From assembly GCA_963826035.1 (NCBI GenBank), contig CAWGVZ010000010.1, positions 1,612,001 through 1,676,000 of the forward strand: a DNA stretch of 64,000 nt, in the 5' to 3' direction. Within the stretch, counting starts at the first letter, position 1. Each line of letters begins with the position of its first letter. The DNA is from Actinophytocola sp963826035. Lineage in GTDB: Bacteria > Actinomycetota > Actinomycetes > Mycobacteriales > Pseudonocardiaceae. Below, in pieces: positions 8,186 through 16,921 of this stretch. The translations under genes were made by a program, and so were the position numbers. The notes beneath the pieces were generated by a model. That model was not told the origin of the DNA. It did no database searches and saw only the letters and a program-made list of their open reading frames with translations.

Positions 8186-9177
8186 GCCGCAACCTCCTCG
8201 GACTGCGAAGCTGGGTGGTCGGTCAGGGCCAGGAAGACCTCGTCGAGGGTCGGCTGGCCGAGGGCGAAGTTGTCGACAGTGATGCCGGCGGCCGCCAGTT
8301 CGGCCAGCGCGCGGGACGCCTGCTCGGCGGCCACCCGGTCGGAGTCCTCGCCGCTCAGCTGAGCGGTGAGTGCGACCGGGTCGGAGTCGAGCGTGACGCC
8401 CGTGCCGAGCACCGAGGTCAGCAGCGACAGCGCCGCCTCGCGCTGCGCGGCGTCACGCAGCCGGACGTGGACGGATCCGGCGCCGACCGAGGCCTTGAGC
8501 TCCCCGGGCGTGCCTTCGGCGATCACCTTGCCGCGGTCGATGACCGCGATCCGGGACGCCAGCTGGTCGGCCTCGTCGAGGTACTGCGTGGTCAGCAGCA
8601 CCGTGGTGCCCTGGGCGACGATGATCCGGATGATGTCCCAGACCTGGTTGCGACTGCGCGGGTCGAGCCCGGTGGTCGGCTCGTCCAGGAACAACACGTC
8701 CGGCGTCTTCAGGATGCTCGCGGCGATATCGATCCGCCGCCGCATGCCGCCCGAGTAGTTCTTCACCTGGCGGTCGGCGGCGTCGGTCAGGCCGAAAGCT
8801 TCCAGCAGCCGCACCGAACGCTCGCGGGCCGCCGACTTGCGGTGACCGATCAACCGGCCGAGCAACATCAGGTTCTCGGTGCCGGTCAGGTCCTCGTCGA
8901 CCGAGGCGTACTGCCCGGTGAGGCTCACTCGCCGGCGCACGGCGTCGGGTTCGGTGGCCACATCGTGTCCGAAGACCCGTGCCTCGCCGCCGTCCGGGCG
9001 GAGCAGGGTGGCCAACATTCGTACCGCGGTGGTCTTGCCCGCACCGTTGGGACCGAGCACTCCGTACACCGTGCCCGCGGGCACCGCGAGGTCGATGCCG
9101 TCCACCGCACGGGTCTTGCCGAAGACCTTGACCAGACCTGATGTCTCGATCGCCAGATCCGGCGTGCGTTCACTCAT
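8182..9177 (-). CDS. ABC exporter ATP-binding protein (DrrA-like)
   Basis: A 331-residue ATPase. It has Walker A GPNGAGKTT (about residues 44-52), Q-loop SLTGQYASVDEDLTG, signature YSGGMRRRIDIAAS, Walker B VLFLDEPTTGLDPRSR and switch-region TTQYLDEADQLA. The TGQYASVDEDLTG..NL block and the C-terminal TLDEVFLALTDHP are characteristic of the daunorubicin-resistance DrrA subfamily. ATG at 9177 is chosen because AAAGGA lies six bases upstream; longer frames extend upstream but have no support. It pairs with the permease at 7334-8185 and lies downstream of an FMN reductase gene on the same strand. Confidence 0.9.
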   Translation of the reverse strand: MSERTPDLAIETSGLVKVFGKTRAVDGIDLAVPAGTVYGVLGPNGAGKTTAVRMLATLLRPDGGEARVFGHDVATEPDAVRRRVSLTGQYASVDEDLTGTENLMLLGRLIGHRKSAARERSVRLLEAFGLTDAADRQVKNYSGGMRRRIDIAASILKTPDVLFLDEPTTGLDPRSRNQVWDIIRIIVAQGTTVLLTTQYLDEADQLASRIAVIDRGKVIAEGTPGELKASVGAGSVHVRLRDAAQREAALSLLTSVLGTGVTLDSDPVALTAQLSGEDSDRVAAEQASRALAELAAAGITVDNFALGQPTLDEVFLALTDHPASQSEEVAA

Positions 9178-9284
9178 GATCATTCCTTTCGTTCTTGTTG
9201 GAGTGCTTGGAGGGCGCGCAAATAGGGTCGGTGGATGCCCGTCGTGATCGAGGTGGTTGCCGCCAGCCCTGTTTGCGCGTCCTC

Positions 9285-9848
9285 CTAGGCCACATAGGGA
9301 TGCGTAGCGCGTGCCGCGCGCAACGCGTTGCTCCACCAGAGAAGCTGGTCGAGCATGACCGTGACGGTCGGATCGAGACCGTCGACATGTCGTGGGCTGC
9401 CGTCCGGGTTGAGGGTGAGGTCCATCAGGTCGATGGCCACCTCGTCCCGGACGCAGACCGTGTGTAGCTCGGTGAAGACCACCCGCAGTCCTTCGACCGC
9501 GTAGTGGCCACGGGAGCGGTAGCCGTAGGAGACGAACCCGACGGGCTTCGCGTGCCACTCGTCGTAGGCGTAGTCGATCGCCTGCTTGAGCGACGCCGGG
9601 AAGCTGCGGTTGTACTCCGCCGTGACGACCACGAACCCGTCCGCCCGGTCGATCGACCCGGTGAACCTGTTCATCTCGGCCGTCACCTCCTCCGGGTACC
9701 TGGTGGGGAACTCGAACTCGGCGAGGTCGAGGACGTCGAGCTCCAGGTCGTCGCGCTGCTTCGCCCGATCGATGAACCAGCGGGCGATGGCGTTTCCGAC
9801 CCGACCCTCGCGGGTGCTACCGATGATCACCGCGATCCGCTGCCTCAT
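9285..9848 (-). CDS. NAD(P)H-dependent FMN reductase (flavodoxin fold)
   Basis: A 187-residue flavoprotein of the NADPH-dependent FMN reductase/SsuE-like family. It has the N-terminal phosphate-binding loop IIGSTREGRVGNAIA (about residues 7-21) and the central VTAEYNRSFPASLKQAIDYAYDEW segment that contacts the flavin ring and dimer partner, then VSYGYRSRGHYAVEGLR. ATG at 9848 has GGAGG eight bases upstream and is preferred over an upstream in-frame ATG. It lies between a lipocalin-like gene and the exporter genes on the same strand. Such enzymes reduce FMN or quinones and azo compounds; a role in detoxification with the exporter is inference. Confidence 0.85.
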   Translation of the reverse strand: MRQRIAVIIGSTREGRVGNAIARWFIDRAKQRDDLELDVLDLAEFEFPTRYPEEVTAEMNRFTGSIDRADGFVVVTAEYNRSFPASLKQAIDYAYDEWHAKPVGFVSYGYRSRGHYAVEGLRVVFTELHTVCVRDEVAIDLMDLTLNPDGSPRHVDGLDPTVTVMLDQLLWWSNALRAARATHPYVA

Positions 9849-9899
9849 CGTTCGCTCCTCCCGGTTGGGTGCCGTCACCCTCCAGGCGCGAGATCGGTT

Positions 9900-9916
9900 G
9901 CTAGATCGGATCTAGC
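9900..9916. promoter_or_regulatory. Perfect 17-bp palindrome before the FMN reductase gene
   Basis: GCTAGATC-G-GATCTAGC overlaps the stop codon of the upstream gene and lies about 52 bases before the FMN reductase start. It has the look of a TetR/MarR-type operator, but no such regulator gene is adjacent. Confidence 0.35.
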
Positions 9917-10328
9917 GAGGTTGCTTGGTTAGCGTGACCTCCATCCAGCGGACCCATTCGCCCTGGTCAAAGCGCTGCCAGCGGCCGTCGATCCGGGTGT
10001 GATCGGGTGTGAAAGTGCCGGCGAACCGCTCGGTCGCGCCGGTGATCCGCCAGTCTCGCCCGGTCAGCCGAGCGCGCGAGACGGCGAAACCGCCGGTGTT
10101 GTCGTAGGAGTCGAGGATCCATTCGTCGCCGTCCGGACGGGCGATCTCCAGGGCGCGGACCTCGGTGCCGGCCATGTCGGCTTCTACGTGGTGGAGCAGG
10201 AAATGCCCGCCGGCCAGCCATTCGTACCGGTCCTCAGCGCGGAAGTCGACGGGCTCCGCTTCGGGGGTGGCCCACAGTCGCCCGGAGGTGTCCCAGATCC
10301 CGACGAAGATGTCCAGATCGCGCGTCAT
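9912..10328 (-). CDS. DUF1579-like (lipocalin-fold) protein
   Basis: A 138-residue soluble protein with no signal peptide. It begins MTRDLDIFVGIWDTSGRLW and continues with VDFRAEDRYEWLAGGHFLLHHVE (split here by family spacing), WILDSYDNTGG and TFTPDHTRIDGRWQ. Alternating short beta strands with a W near the start of strand one fit the DUF1579/THAP4-like calycin group. GAGGAGGG lies just before ATG 10328, a strong ribosome site. Function is unknown; members are suspected to bind small ligands or haem. It is first in a leftward run with the FMN reductase and exporter genes. Upstream, its promoter region is followed by the 22-bp tandem array. Confidence 0.65.
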   Translation of the reverse strand: MTRDLDIFVGIWDTSGRLWATPEAEPVDFRAEDRYEWLAGGHFLLHHVEADMAGTEVRALEIARPDGDEWILDSYDNTGGFAVSRARLTGRDWRITGATERFAGTFTPDHTRIDGRWQRFDQGEWVRWMEVTLTKQPR

Positions 10329-10475
10329 CGCACCCTCCTCAACCAGTCGGATAAATAAGTTGGCGTTGATACTAGCGCATCGGGTTCAGATCCGCCGGGC
10401 GCGGCCACTGGCGCCGAACCCACCACTCACGCACGCTGGGCCCCACCACTCGGGATAGAAGCGACCGGACCGACA

Positions 10476-11306
10476 AACTCGGCCTACCCGACCGGCCGGC
10501 TCGACCCACCCCACTGGCCAACTCGGCCTACCGGACTGGCCGATTCGACCTACCCGACCGGCCGATTCGACCTACCGGACTGGCCAACTCGACCTACCCC
10601 ACCGACCGACTCGGCGTGCCCGACCGGCCAACTCGGCCAACCCCACTGGACGACTCGACCCACCCGACCAACCAACTCGACCTACCGGACTGGCCAACTC
10701 GACCAACCCGACCGACCGACTCGGCGTGCCCGACCGGCCAACTCGACCTACCGGACTGGACGACTCGGCGTACTCGACCGGCCGACTCGGGTGCCCCGAT
10801 CGGCTGACTCGACCAACCCCACTGGCCGACTCGGCGGGCAGGACTGGCTGACTCGACCAACCCCACTGGCCGACTCGGCGGGCAGGACTGGCTGACTCGA
10901 CCAACCCCACTGGCCGACTCGGCGGGCAGGACTGGCTGACTCGACCAACCCCACTGGCCGACTCGGCGGGCAGGACTGGCTGACTCGACCAACCCCACTG
11001 GCCGACTCGGCGGGCAGGACTGGCTGACTCGACCAACCCGACTGGCTGACTCGGGTGCGGGAGTGGCCATCATGCGCAAATGGTCCTTGCGCGACCGGGC
11101 TGGTCATTGTGGGCGACCGGACTGGTCATCATGCGCAACGGGACTGGGCATCACGTCCGGCCGGAATGGCCGCCCGGCCGCCCGGAACGATCACCACGTC
11201 CGAACGGGCACCATGCGCGACCGGACCGGTCATCATGCGCGACCGGAGTGGTCATTGTGGGCGACCGGAGTGGTCATCATGCGCGACTGGAGTGGTCATC
11301 ATGGGG
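10476..11306. repeat. Long 22-bp tandem array, about 38 units
   Basis: From 10476 to 11047 there are 26 consecutive units of exactly 22 bp, of the type AACTCGGCCTACCCGACCGGCC. The last part is a higher-order 44-bp repeat (period checked at 10804, 10848, 10892, 10936, 10980). From 11048 the array continues as a diverged family typified by CGACCGGAGTGGTCATCATGCG, again mostly in 22-bp steps with one 16-bp step. Sequence drifts between units while the period is kept. Long reading frames on both strands here only reflect the absence of stop codons. There are no spacers of unique sequence, so it is not CRISPR. Confidence 0.92.
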
Positions 11307-11314
11307 GGCTGGGG

Positions 11315-14300
11315 TTAGAGGTGCCATTGGGTTGGGGTTGGGGGGGTGTAGGTGCAGGTTGCGCCGGTGGAGACTGATTCCTGTAGGTGGGTCGCCAGTT
11401 CTGGGTGGCGGTCCGCCAGTTTGCGCATCGTGTCGCGGATTCGGGCGGTCACCGTTTTGCGGGCTCGTTCCGCCTCGTCGCCCAGGCGGCGCGTTCGGCC
11501 GCCCAGACCGGCGGCCGCGCGTAGTTCTGTCAGCAGGGCCTCGCGTTCGCGGTCGTAGGCCAGCGCTCGGGTGTCGTCGCCCCTGGCGGTCGCCTCGTCT
11601 ATCTGTTCGTCAAGTTGCGCCAGGCGCTGGCGGTAGCGGGACTTGGCCTCATCGTCCAGGACGTCGTCGCCGCCCAAGCGGCTCGCCGCCACCACCTCCT
11701 CTCCCCCGGCCGGGTTGAGCAGGCGCACGGCCGGCACCTCCGCGCCCGGGGCGGCCAGCAGTACGTGCAGGTCGCGCAGGCCCTTGCTGTCCGGCATGTG
11801 CACCGTGCGGCCGGCCATGACCAGCGACCACATCTCGCCCGTGTACCGGAACTCGTTGGTGGCGGCCGGCGGCGGGGGTGCGTCGAGTGGGTCGACACCC
11901 GCCAGGTGGCTCAGGCCGAGCTTGCCCGCCTCCCGCGCCACCTCCGCCTGCAACGCGAAAGCCGCCGTCTTGTCCTCCGGCGATCCCCGGCCCAGCAGCG
12001 CCTCGGCCAGCGCGGCCCTCGCCTCGAGTGACCACGGCCGCGAGCCCAGCAGGTCGGCCGCTCGCCACGCGGCCGTGAAACCCTCGATCGCCTCGCTCCA
12101 CCGCTGCCGCGCCGCGTCGAGCAACGCCACCCAGTGCGCGACCGGGCCGCTGATGTCGCACCCGTACATCGACACCAGCCACTGCCCGACGTACGGCGCC
12201 AGTTCGGCCCGCACGGCGTCGATCTCCGCGTGCTCGCCGGCCAGCGCCGCGGTCATGGCCCGCAGCCGCATCCAGATCGGGGACACGGTGGTGGGCATCG
12301 GCTTGCCCCGCCCGGCCAGCTCGTCACGGCAGCGCACGGCCGTGGCGACGTCGCCGCGCTGCGCCGCCGTGATGCCGTCGATCAGCGCGGGATACGGGTA
12401 GTCGATGCCCTCGGTGATCCGGGACTGGCGCAGGGCCGCCAACTCGTCGTAGCGGCCCCGCACGTTCAACTGCGCCCAGCGCAGGTGGTGCCCCATGTAG
12501 TGAACATGCGGGTTGTCGCGGGGGCTCACGAGGAGGGTCTGCTCGAGCATGTGCTCGGCACGCTCGAAATCACCCCGGAACGACGCGATGATGCTCTGGT
12601 CCGTATACGACCCGAGCATCATGTTGGGGATGTCGTCGCGAGCGGAGACCGCCACGAACTCCAGGAAGCGCTCGTAGTACCGCGGGTCACCCAGTTCGAG
12701 CGACGACACCCAGCCGAGCGACGTGGCGTAGTGCTCCATCTCCGTGTCGCCGATGCGTTTGGCCACCGACGCCAGCTCGTCGGTCAGCTTCAACCGGTCG
12801 GCCGCGTTCCCCTGCCCCCACATGGTGTCGTGCTGGGTCCACAGGCTGAACCCGAGCGTGTCGTCGTCGCCGTCCGTCCTGGCCAACGAGATCAGCTTGA
12901 GGATCAGCTCCTGTGCCAGGTGGTCGAGCGAGCGCTGAGCGCTGGCGCCGACCAGTCGGTTGTGCGCCGCCCGCAACACCTCGGCCGTCACTCGGGCCCG
13001 CTCACCCAGCCCGCGCAGGCCGTAGAGCGTGAGCGCGACCCTGGCGAGCAACTCCGGCTCGTCCAGCTCGAGCGCCGCGGCCGCCGCCTCGGACAGGTGC
13101 TGCCACCCGACGTCGAGGTCGACCGAGTGGTAGAGCAGCGTGCCGACGTCGAGGTTGAGCCGGGCGCGCCGCGGGTCGGCGCGATCGAGCAGCTCCAGCG
13201 CGCGCCGGTAGTGGCCGATGGACTCCTCGAACGCCAGCCGCCGCCGGCCGTCGCGCGCCGCGGCCACCAGGCGGTCGACCACCGTGGCCGCGGCCAGCTC
13301 ACCCCTGGCCAGGTAGGCGTGCCTGGCCAGGTCGGCCGCGTGGAGCCGGTCGGCCAGCGCGGTCGACTTGTCCAGCGCCCGCACGACGGCCGCGTGCCGG
13401 GCCCGCACCTGCTCCTCATCGAGCGACTCGTACAGCGTCTCGCGCACCAGGTCGTGGGCGAACGCGAACAAGCCGTCGCCCAGTGCGGACACCAGCCGCG
13501 CGGTGACGGCCTGGGCAAGCAGCCGGTCCACCTGGGCGACGGGCTGTCCGACGGTGGCCGCCAGCACCTGGCGGTGGAACTCCCGCCCGAGCACGGCGGC
13601 CGCCGTGAGCAGCCGCGACACCAACTCCGGCAGCAGCGACAGCCGCCTGCGGACCGCGTCACGCACGCCGGGCGCCACGGCGGTCACCGAGTTGCCGCTG
13701 TGCCACAGGCGGGCCGTCTGCTCCACGAAGAACGGGTTGCCGCCCGTGCGCACGAACACCTCGGCCACCAGGTCGGGCTCGGCCTCCTGGCCGACCGTGC
13801 GGGCGATCAGCGCGCCCACCTCGTCGTGGTCGAGGCCGGTGAGCGTGACCGTGGTGGCCCGGGAACTCAGCGGCAGCAGCAGCGGCGCCAACTGGTGGTC
13901 GGTGGCCTCGACCTCGACGTCGCGGTAGGTGGCGACGATCAGCAGCCGCTCGAACCAGGTGTGCTGCGCGACGAACTCCAGCAGCCGGACCGATGCCGGG
14001 TCGGCCCAGTGCAGATCGTCGAGCACCACCACCACCGGTCTGCGCTGCGAGACGGCCACGAGCGCGCTGGCCACCGCGTCGTACAGCTGGAACCCGTCGG
14101 CCGGCCCCGACTCGCCGCCGGGCTTGTCACCGAGCAGCGCCGCGAGCGCCCCGCCGGTGGCCTGTTCGACCGCCGCCCACTCGCCCTCGGTGGCGTGGCG
14201 GCGCAGCCCGCGCACCACCTGGGTCCACGGCCAGAAGCCGGGCGCGGCCGCCGAGTCCCAGCAGGAACCGCTGAGCACCAGCGCGCCGCCGCGCCGCGCG

Positions 14301-14449
14301 GCGTCCATGGCGTCGGTGACCAGCGTGGTCTTGCCGATCCCGGCCTCTCCCGTGACCAGCACCAGCCCACCGTGACTGTCGGCCACCCGGCCGATCTCGG
14401 CGCGCAGCAGACCGGCGGAATGGTCCCGTCCGATCAACTCCAGTGCCAT
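11315..14449 (-). CDS. Large AAA/NTPase regulator-like protein
   Basis: A 1044-residue protein. The N-terminal ATPase module has LIGRDHSAGLLRAEI, P-loop TGEAGIGKTTL (about residues 33-42) and Walker B VVVLDDLHWADPASVRLLEF (about 137-156). It resembles the AAA module of adenylate-cyclase-linked and LuxR-type (LAL) regulators. A long helical, TPR-like middle follows. Instead of LuxR or SARP DNA-binding domains, the C-terminus has GEMWSLVMAGRTVHMPDSKG, then LRDLHVLLAAPGAEV, a domain often found at the end of actinobacterial orphan ATPases, and a charged coiled-coil-like tail (about 930-1010). It is probably cytoplasmic and signalling-related, but no DNA-binding part is visible. The 3' end abuts the 22-bp array. 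Confidence 0.75.
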   Translation of the reverse strand: MALELIGRDHSAGLLRAEIGRVADSHGGLVLVTGEAGIGKTTLVTDAMDAARRGGALVLSGSCWDSAAAPGFWPWTQVVRGLRRHATEGEWAAVEQATGGALAALLGDKPGGESGPADGFQLYDAVASALVAVSQRRPVVVVLDDLHWADPASVRLLEFVAQHTWFERLLIVATYRDVEVEATDHQLAPLLLPLSSRATTVTLTGLDHDEVGALIARTVGQEAEPDLVAEVFVRTGGNPFFVEQTARLWHSGNSVTAVAPGVRDAVRRRLSLLPELVSRLLTAAAVLGREFHRQVLAATVGQPVAQVDRLLAQAVTARLVSALGDGLFAFAHDLVRETLYESLDEEQVRARHAAVVRALDKSTALADRLHAADLARHAYLARGELAAATVVDRLVAAARDGRRRLAFEESIGHYRRALELLDRADPRRARLNLDVGTLLYHSVDLDVGWQHLSEAAAAALELDEPELLARVALTLYGLRGLGERARVTAEVLRAAHNRLVGASAQRSLDHLAQELILKLISLARTDGDDDTLGFSLWTQHDTMWGQGNAADRLKLTDELASVAKRIGDTEMEHYATSLGWVSSLELGDPRYYERFLEFVAVSARDDIPNMMLGSYTDQSIIASFRGDFERAEHMLEQTLLVSPRDNPHVHYMGHHLRWAQLNVRGRYDELAALRQSRITEGIDYPYPALIDGITAAQRGDVATAVRCRDELAGRGKPMPTTVSPIWMRLRAMTAALAGEHAEIDAVRAELAPYVGQWLVSMYGCDISGPVAHWVALLDAARQRWSEAIEGFTAAWRAADLLGSRPWSLEARAALAEALLGRGSPEDKTAAFALQAEVAREAGKLGLSHLAGVDPLDAPPPPAATNEFRYTGEMWSLVMAGRTVHMPDSKGLRDLHVLLAAPGAEVPAVRLLNPAGGEEVVAASRLGGDDVLDDEAKSRYRQRLAQLDEQIDEATARGDDTRALAYDREREALLTELRAAAGLGGRTRRLGDEAERARKTVTARIRDTMRKLADRHPELATHLQESVSTGATCTYTPPTPTQWHL

Positions 14450-14516
14450 GACTCGCCGCTTCCATCAGGGTTCTACGCCGGATGCCGATCCTAGGCGGCG
14501 ACCCTGACAAAAAGCC

Positions 14517-15317
14517 TCACGGCGCCACGAACGCGGCGGTACGAGCGGTCCAGGTCTGGATGTCGGGGACCGACGCGGCCACCACCAACTCCGACCCGGG
14601 GATCAGGTCCCGCAGACGCGAAGCCGTGGCCACCGGGTGCAGCGGGTCGGTCTCCCAGGTGAGGATCAGCGTGGGCACGCGCAACGCCGCCAGCTCCTCG
14701 GGCGCCGGCAGGTCCGAGCCGCCGATGCCGCGCAGGATCGGCGCGAGCAGCTCGTCCGGGATCTCGGGAGTGAGGTCGAACTTCGGGTAGTCGGCGAAGA
14801 TCGGCAACGGCTCGGCGGCCGCCCACTCCGCACGCCACGCCCGCGGCCCGATCTCCTCGATCCGGTCGGCCGTGTCCGTGTACCACTGTCGCGCCTGGTC
14901 AGGACCGCTCTCCCAGGCCACCGGCGGGATCAGCAACACGAGACGGCGGAACCGCTCGGGCGCCGTCACCGCCGCCCGCAGCGCCGTGGCCACCCCGAGC
15001 GAGGACCCGGCGAAGTCGATCGGCTCGTCGATCCCCGCGGCGTCCAGCAGCCCCAGCAGATCGGCGGCGACGTTGTCGAACGTGTAGTCGGCGGCCACCG
15101 GCCTGCCGGTCGACCGGCCGTGACCGCGCTGGTCGTAGGTGAGCAGACCGCGTCCGGCTCCCAGCAGGTCGAAGTCGAACAGGCCGAGGCGGCGGACGGC
15201 GTCCCGGCTGAGGAAGACGCCGTGCGCGTAGCCGAGCGGCGAGCCGGAACCCGTGTACTGATAGGCGATCGTCGCACCCTCGCGAGTGAAGTAGCTGTCC
15301 GAAGACATCTCAGCCAT
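14517..15317 (-). CDS. Alpha/beta hydrolase
   Basis: A 266-residue alpha/beta-hydrolase fold protein. It has YAHGVFLSRDAV near the oxyanion region, TYDQRGHGRSTG before the nucleophile, the nucleophile elbow GSSLGV (serine), a TLILTWETDPLHPV segment supplying a likely acid, and a late region lacking an obvious GH; the catalytic His may be in DPLHP or absent. ATG at 15317 is chosen because GGAG lies six bases upstream; an ATG at 15362 would start inside an operator-like palindrome. Two ATACC-N7-GGTAT palindromes lie directly upstream, suggesting metal- or ligand-responsive repression. The substrate is unknown. Confidence 0.8.
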   Translation of the reverse strand: MAEMSSDSYFTREGATIAYQYTGSGSPLGYAHGVFLSRDAVRRLGLFDFDLLGAGRGLLTYDQRGHGRSTGRPVAADYTFDNVAADLLGLLDAAGIDEPIDFAGSSLGVATALRAAVTAPERFRRLVLLIPPVAWESGPDQARQWYTDTADRIEEIGPRAWRAEWAAAEPLPIFADYPKFDLTPEIPDELLAPILRGIGGSDLPAPEELAALRVPTLILTWETDPLHPVATASRLRDLIPGSELVVAASVPDIQTWTARTAAFVAP

Positions 15318-15336
15318 GCCCTGCTCCAGATCTCGT

Positions 15337-15377
15337 ATACCCCCAGTAGGTATGTGAACCATACCGACGGGGGGTAT
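15337..15377. promoter_or_regulatory. Two ATACC-N7-GGTAT palindromes (CsoR/RicR-like)
   Basis: ATACCCCCAGTAGGTAT (15337-15353) and ATACCGACGGGGGGTAT (15361-15377) have identical arms and 7-base spacers, with centres 24 bp apart. They resemble the TACCC..GGGTA boxes of copper-responsive CsoR-type repressors (established for mycobacteria and streptomycetes). They lie 20-60 bases upstream of the alpha/beta hydrolase gene. No csoR gene is in the window. Confidence 0.5.
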
Positions 15378-15392
15378 CGAAGAGCAAGCCTC

Positions 15393-15788
15393 CTACGACA
15401 GCCCGGCGATCTCCGGGGAGAAGACGAACACCCGCACGGCCGAGCCGGTGGTCGGGTGGACCTGCGCGAGGTAGGCACTCACCGGGGACCCGACGATGGT
15501 CTCCACGGCCTCCAGGAAGTCGCCCCTGGTCGCCTCCTGCAGCGCCTCGTGATGGCGGAGCACGGCGTCGACGTAGCCGCGCTCGCCGAGCACGGCGTCG
15601 GCCACCGTCAGGGTGTCGATGGACAGCACGATGAGGCTGATCGGATCGTCATCGCTGACCGACACCTGCACACTGCGCGGCCCCCGGCCGTAGAACGTCC
15701 GCTCGAGGCTGGTTATCTTTTCCGCTACGGCGTTCCGCTGCGCCTTGGTAATCCGCATCGCAGCCACTACCCTCTCACTCGAGCGCAT
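15393..15788 (-). CDS. DUF2294/MpsC-like small protein
   Basis: A protein of about 120-131 residues with TFYGRGPRSVQVSVSDD, ISLIVLSIDTLTVADAVL and FLEAVETIVGSPVSAYLAQVHP. The GRGP motif, the central LT..E/D.AL segment and the length suggest the DUF2294 (MpsC-like) family of unknown function; assignment is from memory. A second possible ATG lies ten codons in (MRITKAQRN). It has no membrane segment. It is followed on the same strand, after the palindrome pair, by the alpha/beta hydrolase gene, and is divergent from the cysteine dioxygenase gene. Confidence 0.6.
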   Translation of the reverse strand: MRSSERVVAAMRITKAQRNAVAEKITSLERTFYGRGPRSVQVSVSDDDPISLIVLSIDTLTVADAVLGERGYVDAVLRHHEALQEATRGDFLEAVETIVGSPVSAYLAQVHPTTGSAVRVFVFSPEIAGLS

Positions 15789-15972
15789 CGCTCATCCAAC
15801 CGTAAAAACCATAGTGGCTGATCGGGCTGTGCCGCAGCGAACTCGCCGGAGCATCGGCGGACTTCGCGGCGGGACGTCTCGAGCGAGATGCAGCTCGTGG
15901 TGGCTTCGAGCGAAGGTCGAGGACGACCGGCGACCGGGGAAACCGCGAGTTCCAAGCGAAAGGGCTTATCTC

Positions 15973-16512
15973 GTGGAAATGCAGTATCAATCCGTGCTGC
16001 CGAAATTACCGCAGAGCGAACTGCGGAAATCTGTTCGGCAGATTGCGGAGAATCCCCATTCCTGGGCCGATCTGGTCCGTTTCGATCTGTCCGAGCGCTT
16101 CTACGCGCGCCTCTCCCGCACCGATGACGTCGAGATCTGGCTCATCTGTTGGGACATCGGCCAGGACACGCTGTTGCACGATCACGGCGGCAGCGTCGGT
16201 GCTTTCACCGTCGCGCGCGGCTCCCTGTTGGAGGACTTCGGCACAGTCAAGGCCGATGGACTGCGCACCAGGCGCCATGCGGCCGGCGACGCCGTCGGGT
16301 TCGGCGTCGACTATCTGCACAACCTGGTGAACGTCAGCACGGAGCCGACCGTGTCGATCCACGCCTACTCGCCACCGTTGCGGTCGATGAACTTCTACTG
16401 CTGGTTGCCGACCGGGATGCACCACCTGCGGGAGGTCGGCTGCGACAACCCCGAGCCGGACACGACCGTGCTGGAGGCGGAGGCGGCGGCGTTGCGTGGG
16501 GTCGGCGCATGA
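15973..16512 (+). CDS. Cysteine dioxygenase type I
   Basis: Cupin-fold iron enzyme that oxidises L-cysteine to cysteine sulfinate with O2. The protein is 179 residues. The first iron ligands are in LLHDHGGSVGAF (HxH), the third in the second cupin motif YLHNLVN, and SIHAYSPPLRSMNFY matches the region carrying the conserved Tyr. FYARLSRTDDVEIWLICWDIGQ is the usual pre-cupin strand region. GTG at 15973 is preferred, with AAAGGG about nine bases upstream; ATG at 15979 is possible. The stop overlaps the rhodanese start (ATGA), so the pair is co-translated and acts in sulfur handling: sulfinate made here can feed sulfite, and rhodanese moves sulfane sulfur. Confidence 0.85.
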   Translation: MEMQYQSVLPKLPQSELRKSVRQIAENPHSWADLVRFDLSERFYARLSRTDDVEIWLICWDIGQDTLLHDHGGSVGAFTVARGSLLEDFGTVKADGLRTRRHAAGDAVGFGVDYLHNLVNVSTEPTVSIHAYSPPLRSMNFYCWLPTGMHHLREVGCDNPEPDTTVLEAEAAALRGVGA

Positions 16513-16916
16513 CCGCACCGGATCTGGTGAGCGGACTGCTCGCCGAGGCACGGGAGCACATCACCCGCTATCCACCGGCCGAGGCGGCGGCCGCCATGAG
16601 CCGCGGCGCGCTGCTGATCGACCTGCGACCGGTCGAGTACCGGTGGCGGTTCGGTGAGGTGCCCGGCGCGATCGCCGTCTCGCGGCACGTGCTCGAGTGG
16701 CGGCTGGACGTGACCAGCGAGCACCGGCTCACGGAGCTGCGCTCGGGCGCACGCGACCAGGAGATCGTGCTGATGTGCAACGAGGGATACACGTCGAGTC
16801 TGGCGGCCTACCAGCTGATGCGTCAGCTGGGCCTGACCAACGTGAAGGACGTCGACGGCGGTTTCGCGGCGTGGCACGCGGCCGGGCTGCCGACGGTGTC
16901 CCGACTGATCGGGTGA
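16509..16916 (+). CDS. Rhodanese-like sulfurtransferase domain protein
   Basis: A 135-residue single rhodanese domain. It has LLIDLRPVEYRWRFGEVPGAI (CH2A-like entry, split over strand one), the active-site loop MCNEGYTSSLAAYQLM with the catalytic Cys, and the C-terminal LGLTNVKDVDGGFAAWHAAGLP signature. It is cytoplasmic with no signal peptide. It overlaps the cysteine dioxygenase gene by four bases. A role in transferring sulfane sulfur, or in thiosulfate formation from sulfite derived from cysteine sulfinate, is inference from that coupling. A strong hairpin follows the stop codon. Confidence 0.87.
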   Translation: MTAPDLVSGLLAEAREHITRYPPAEAAAAMSRGALLIDLRPVEYRWRFGEVPGAIAVSRHVLEWRLDVTSEHRLTELRSGARDQEIVLMCNEGYTSSLAAYQLMRQLGLTNVKDVDGGFAAWHAAGLPTVSRLIG

Positions 16917-16921
16917 AAGGC

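Noticed and set aside
10572..11107. Frames encoding repeated SASPARRVGQWGWSSQP-type peptides
   Set aside because: A 22-bp unit cycles through all three frames, so the proteins are products of stop-free repeats rather than genes.
10476..11306. Possible CRISPR array
   Set aside because: There are no unique spacers; repeats are contiguous and drift gradually, and no cas genes are present.
12134..14494. A 786-codon plus-strand frame opposite the large AAA protein gene
   Set aside because: It is an antisense shadow with low-complexity composition; the minus-strand protein has Walker motifs in order.
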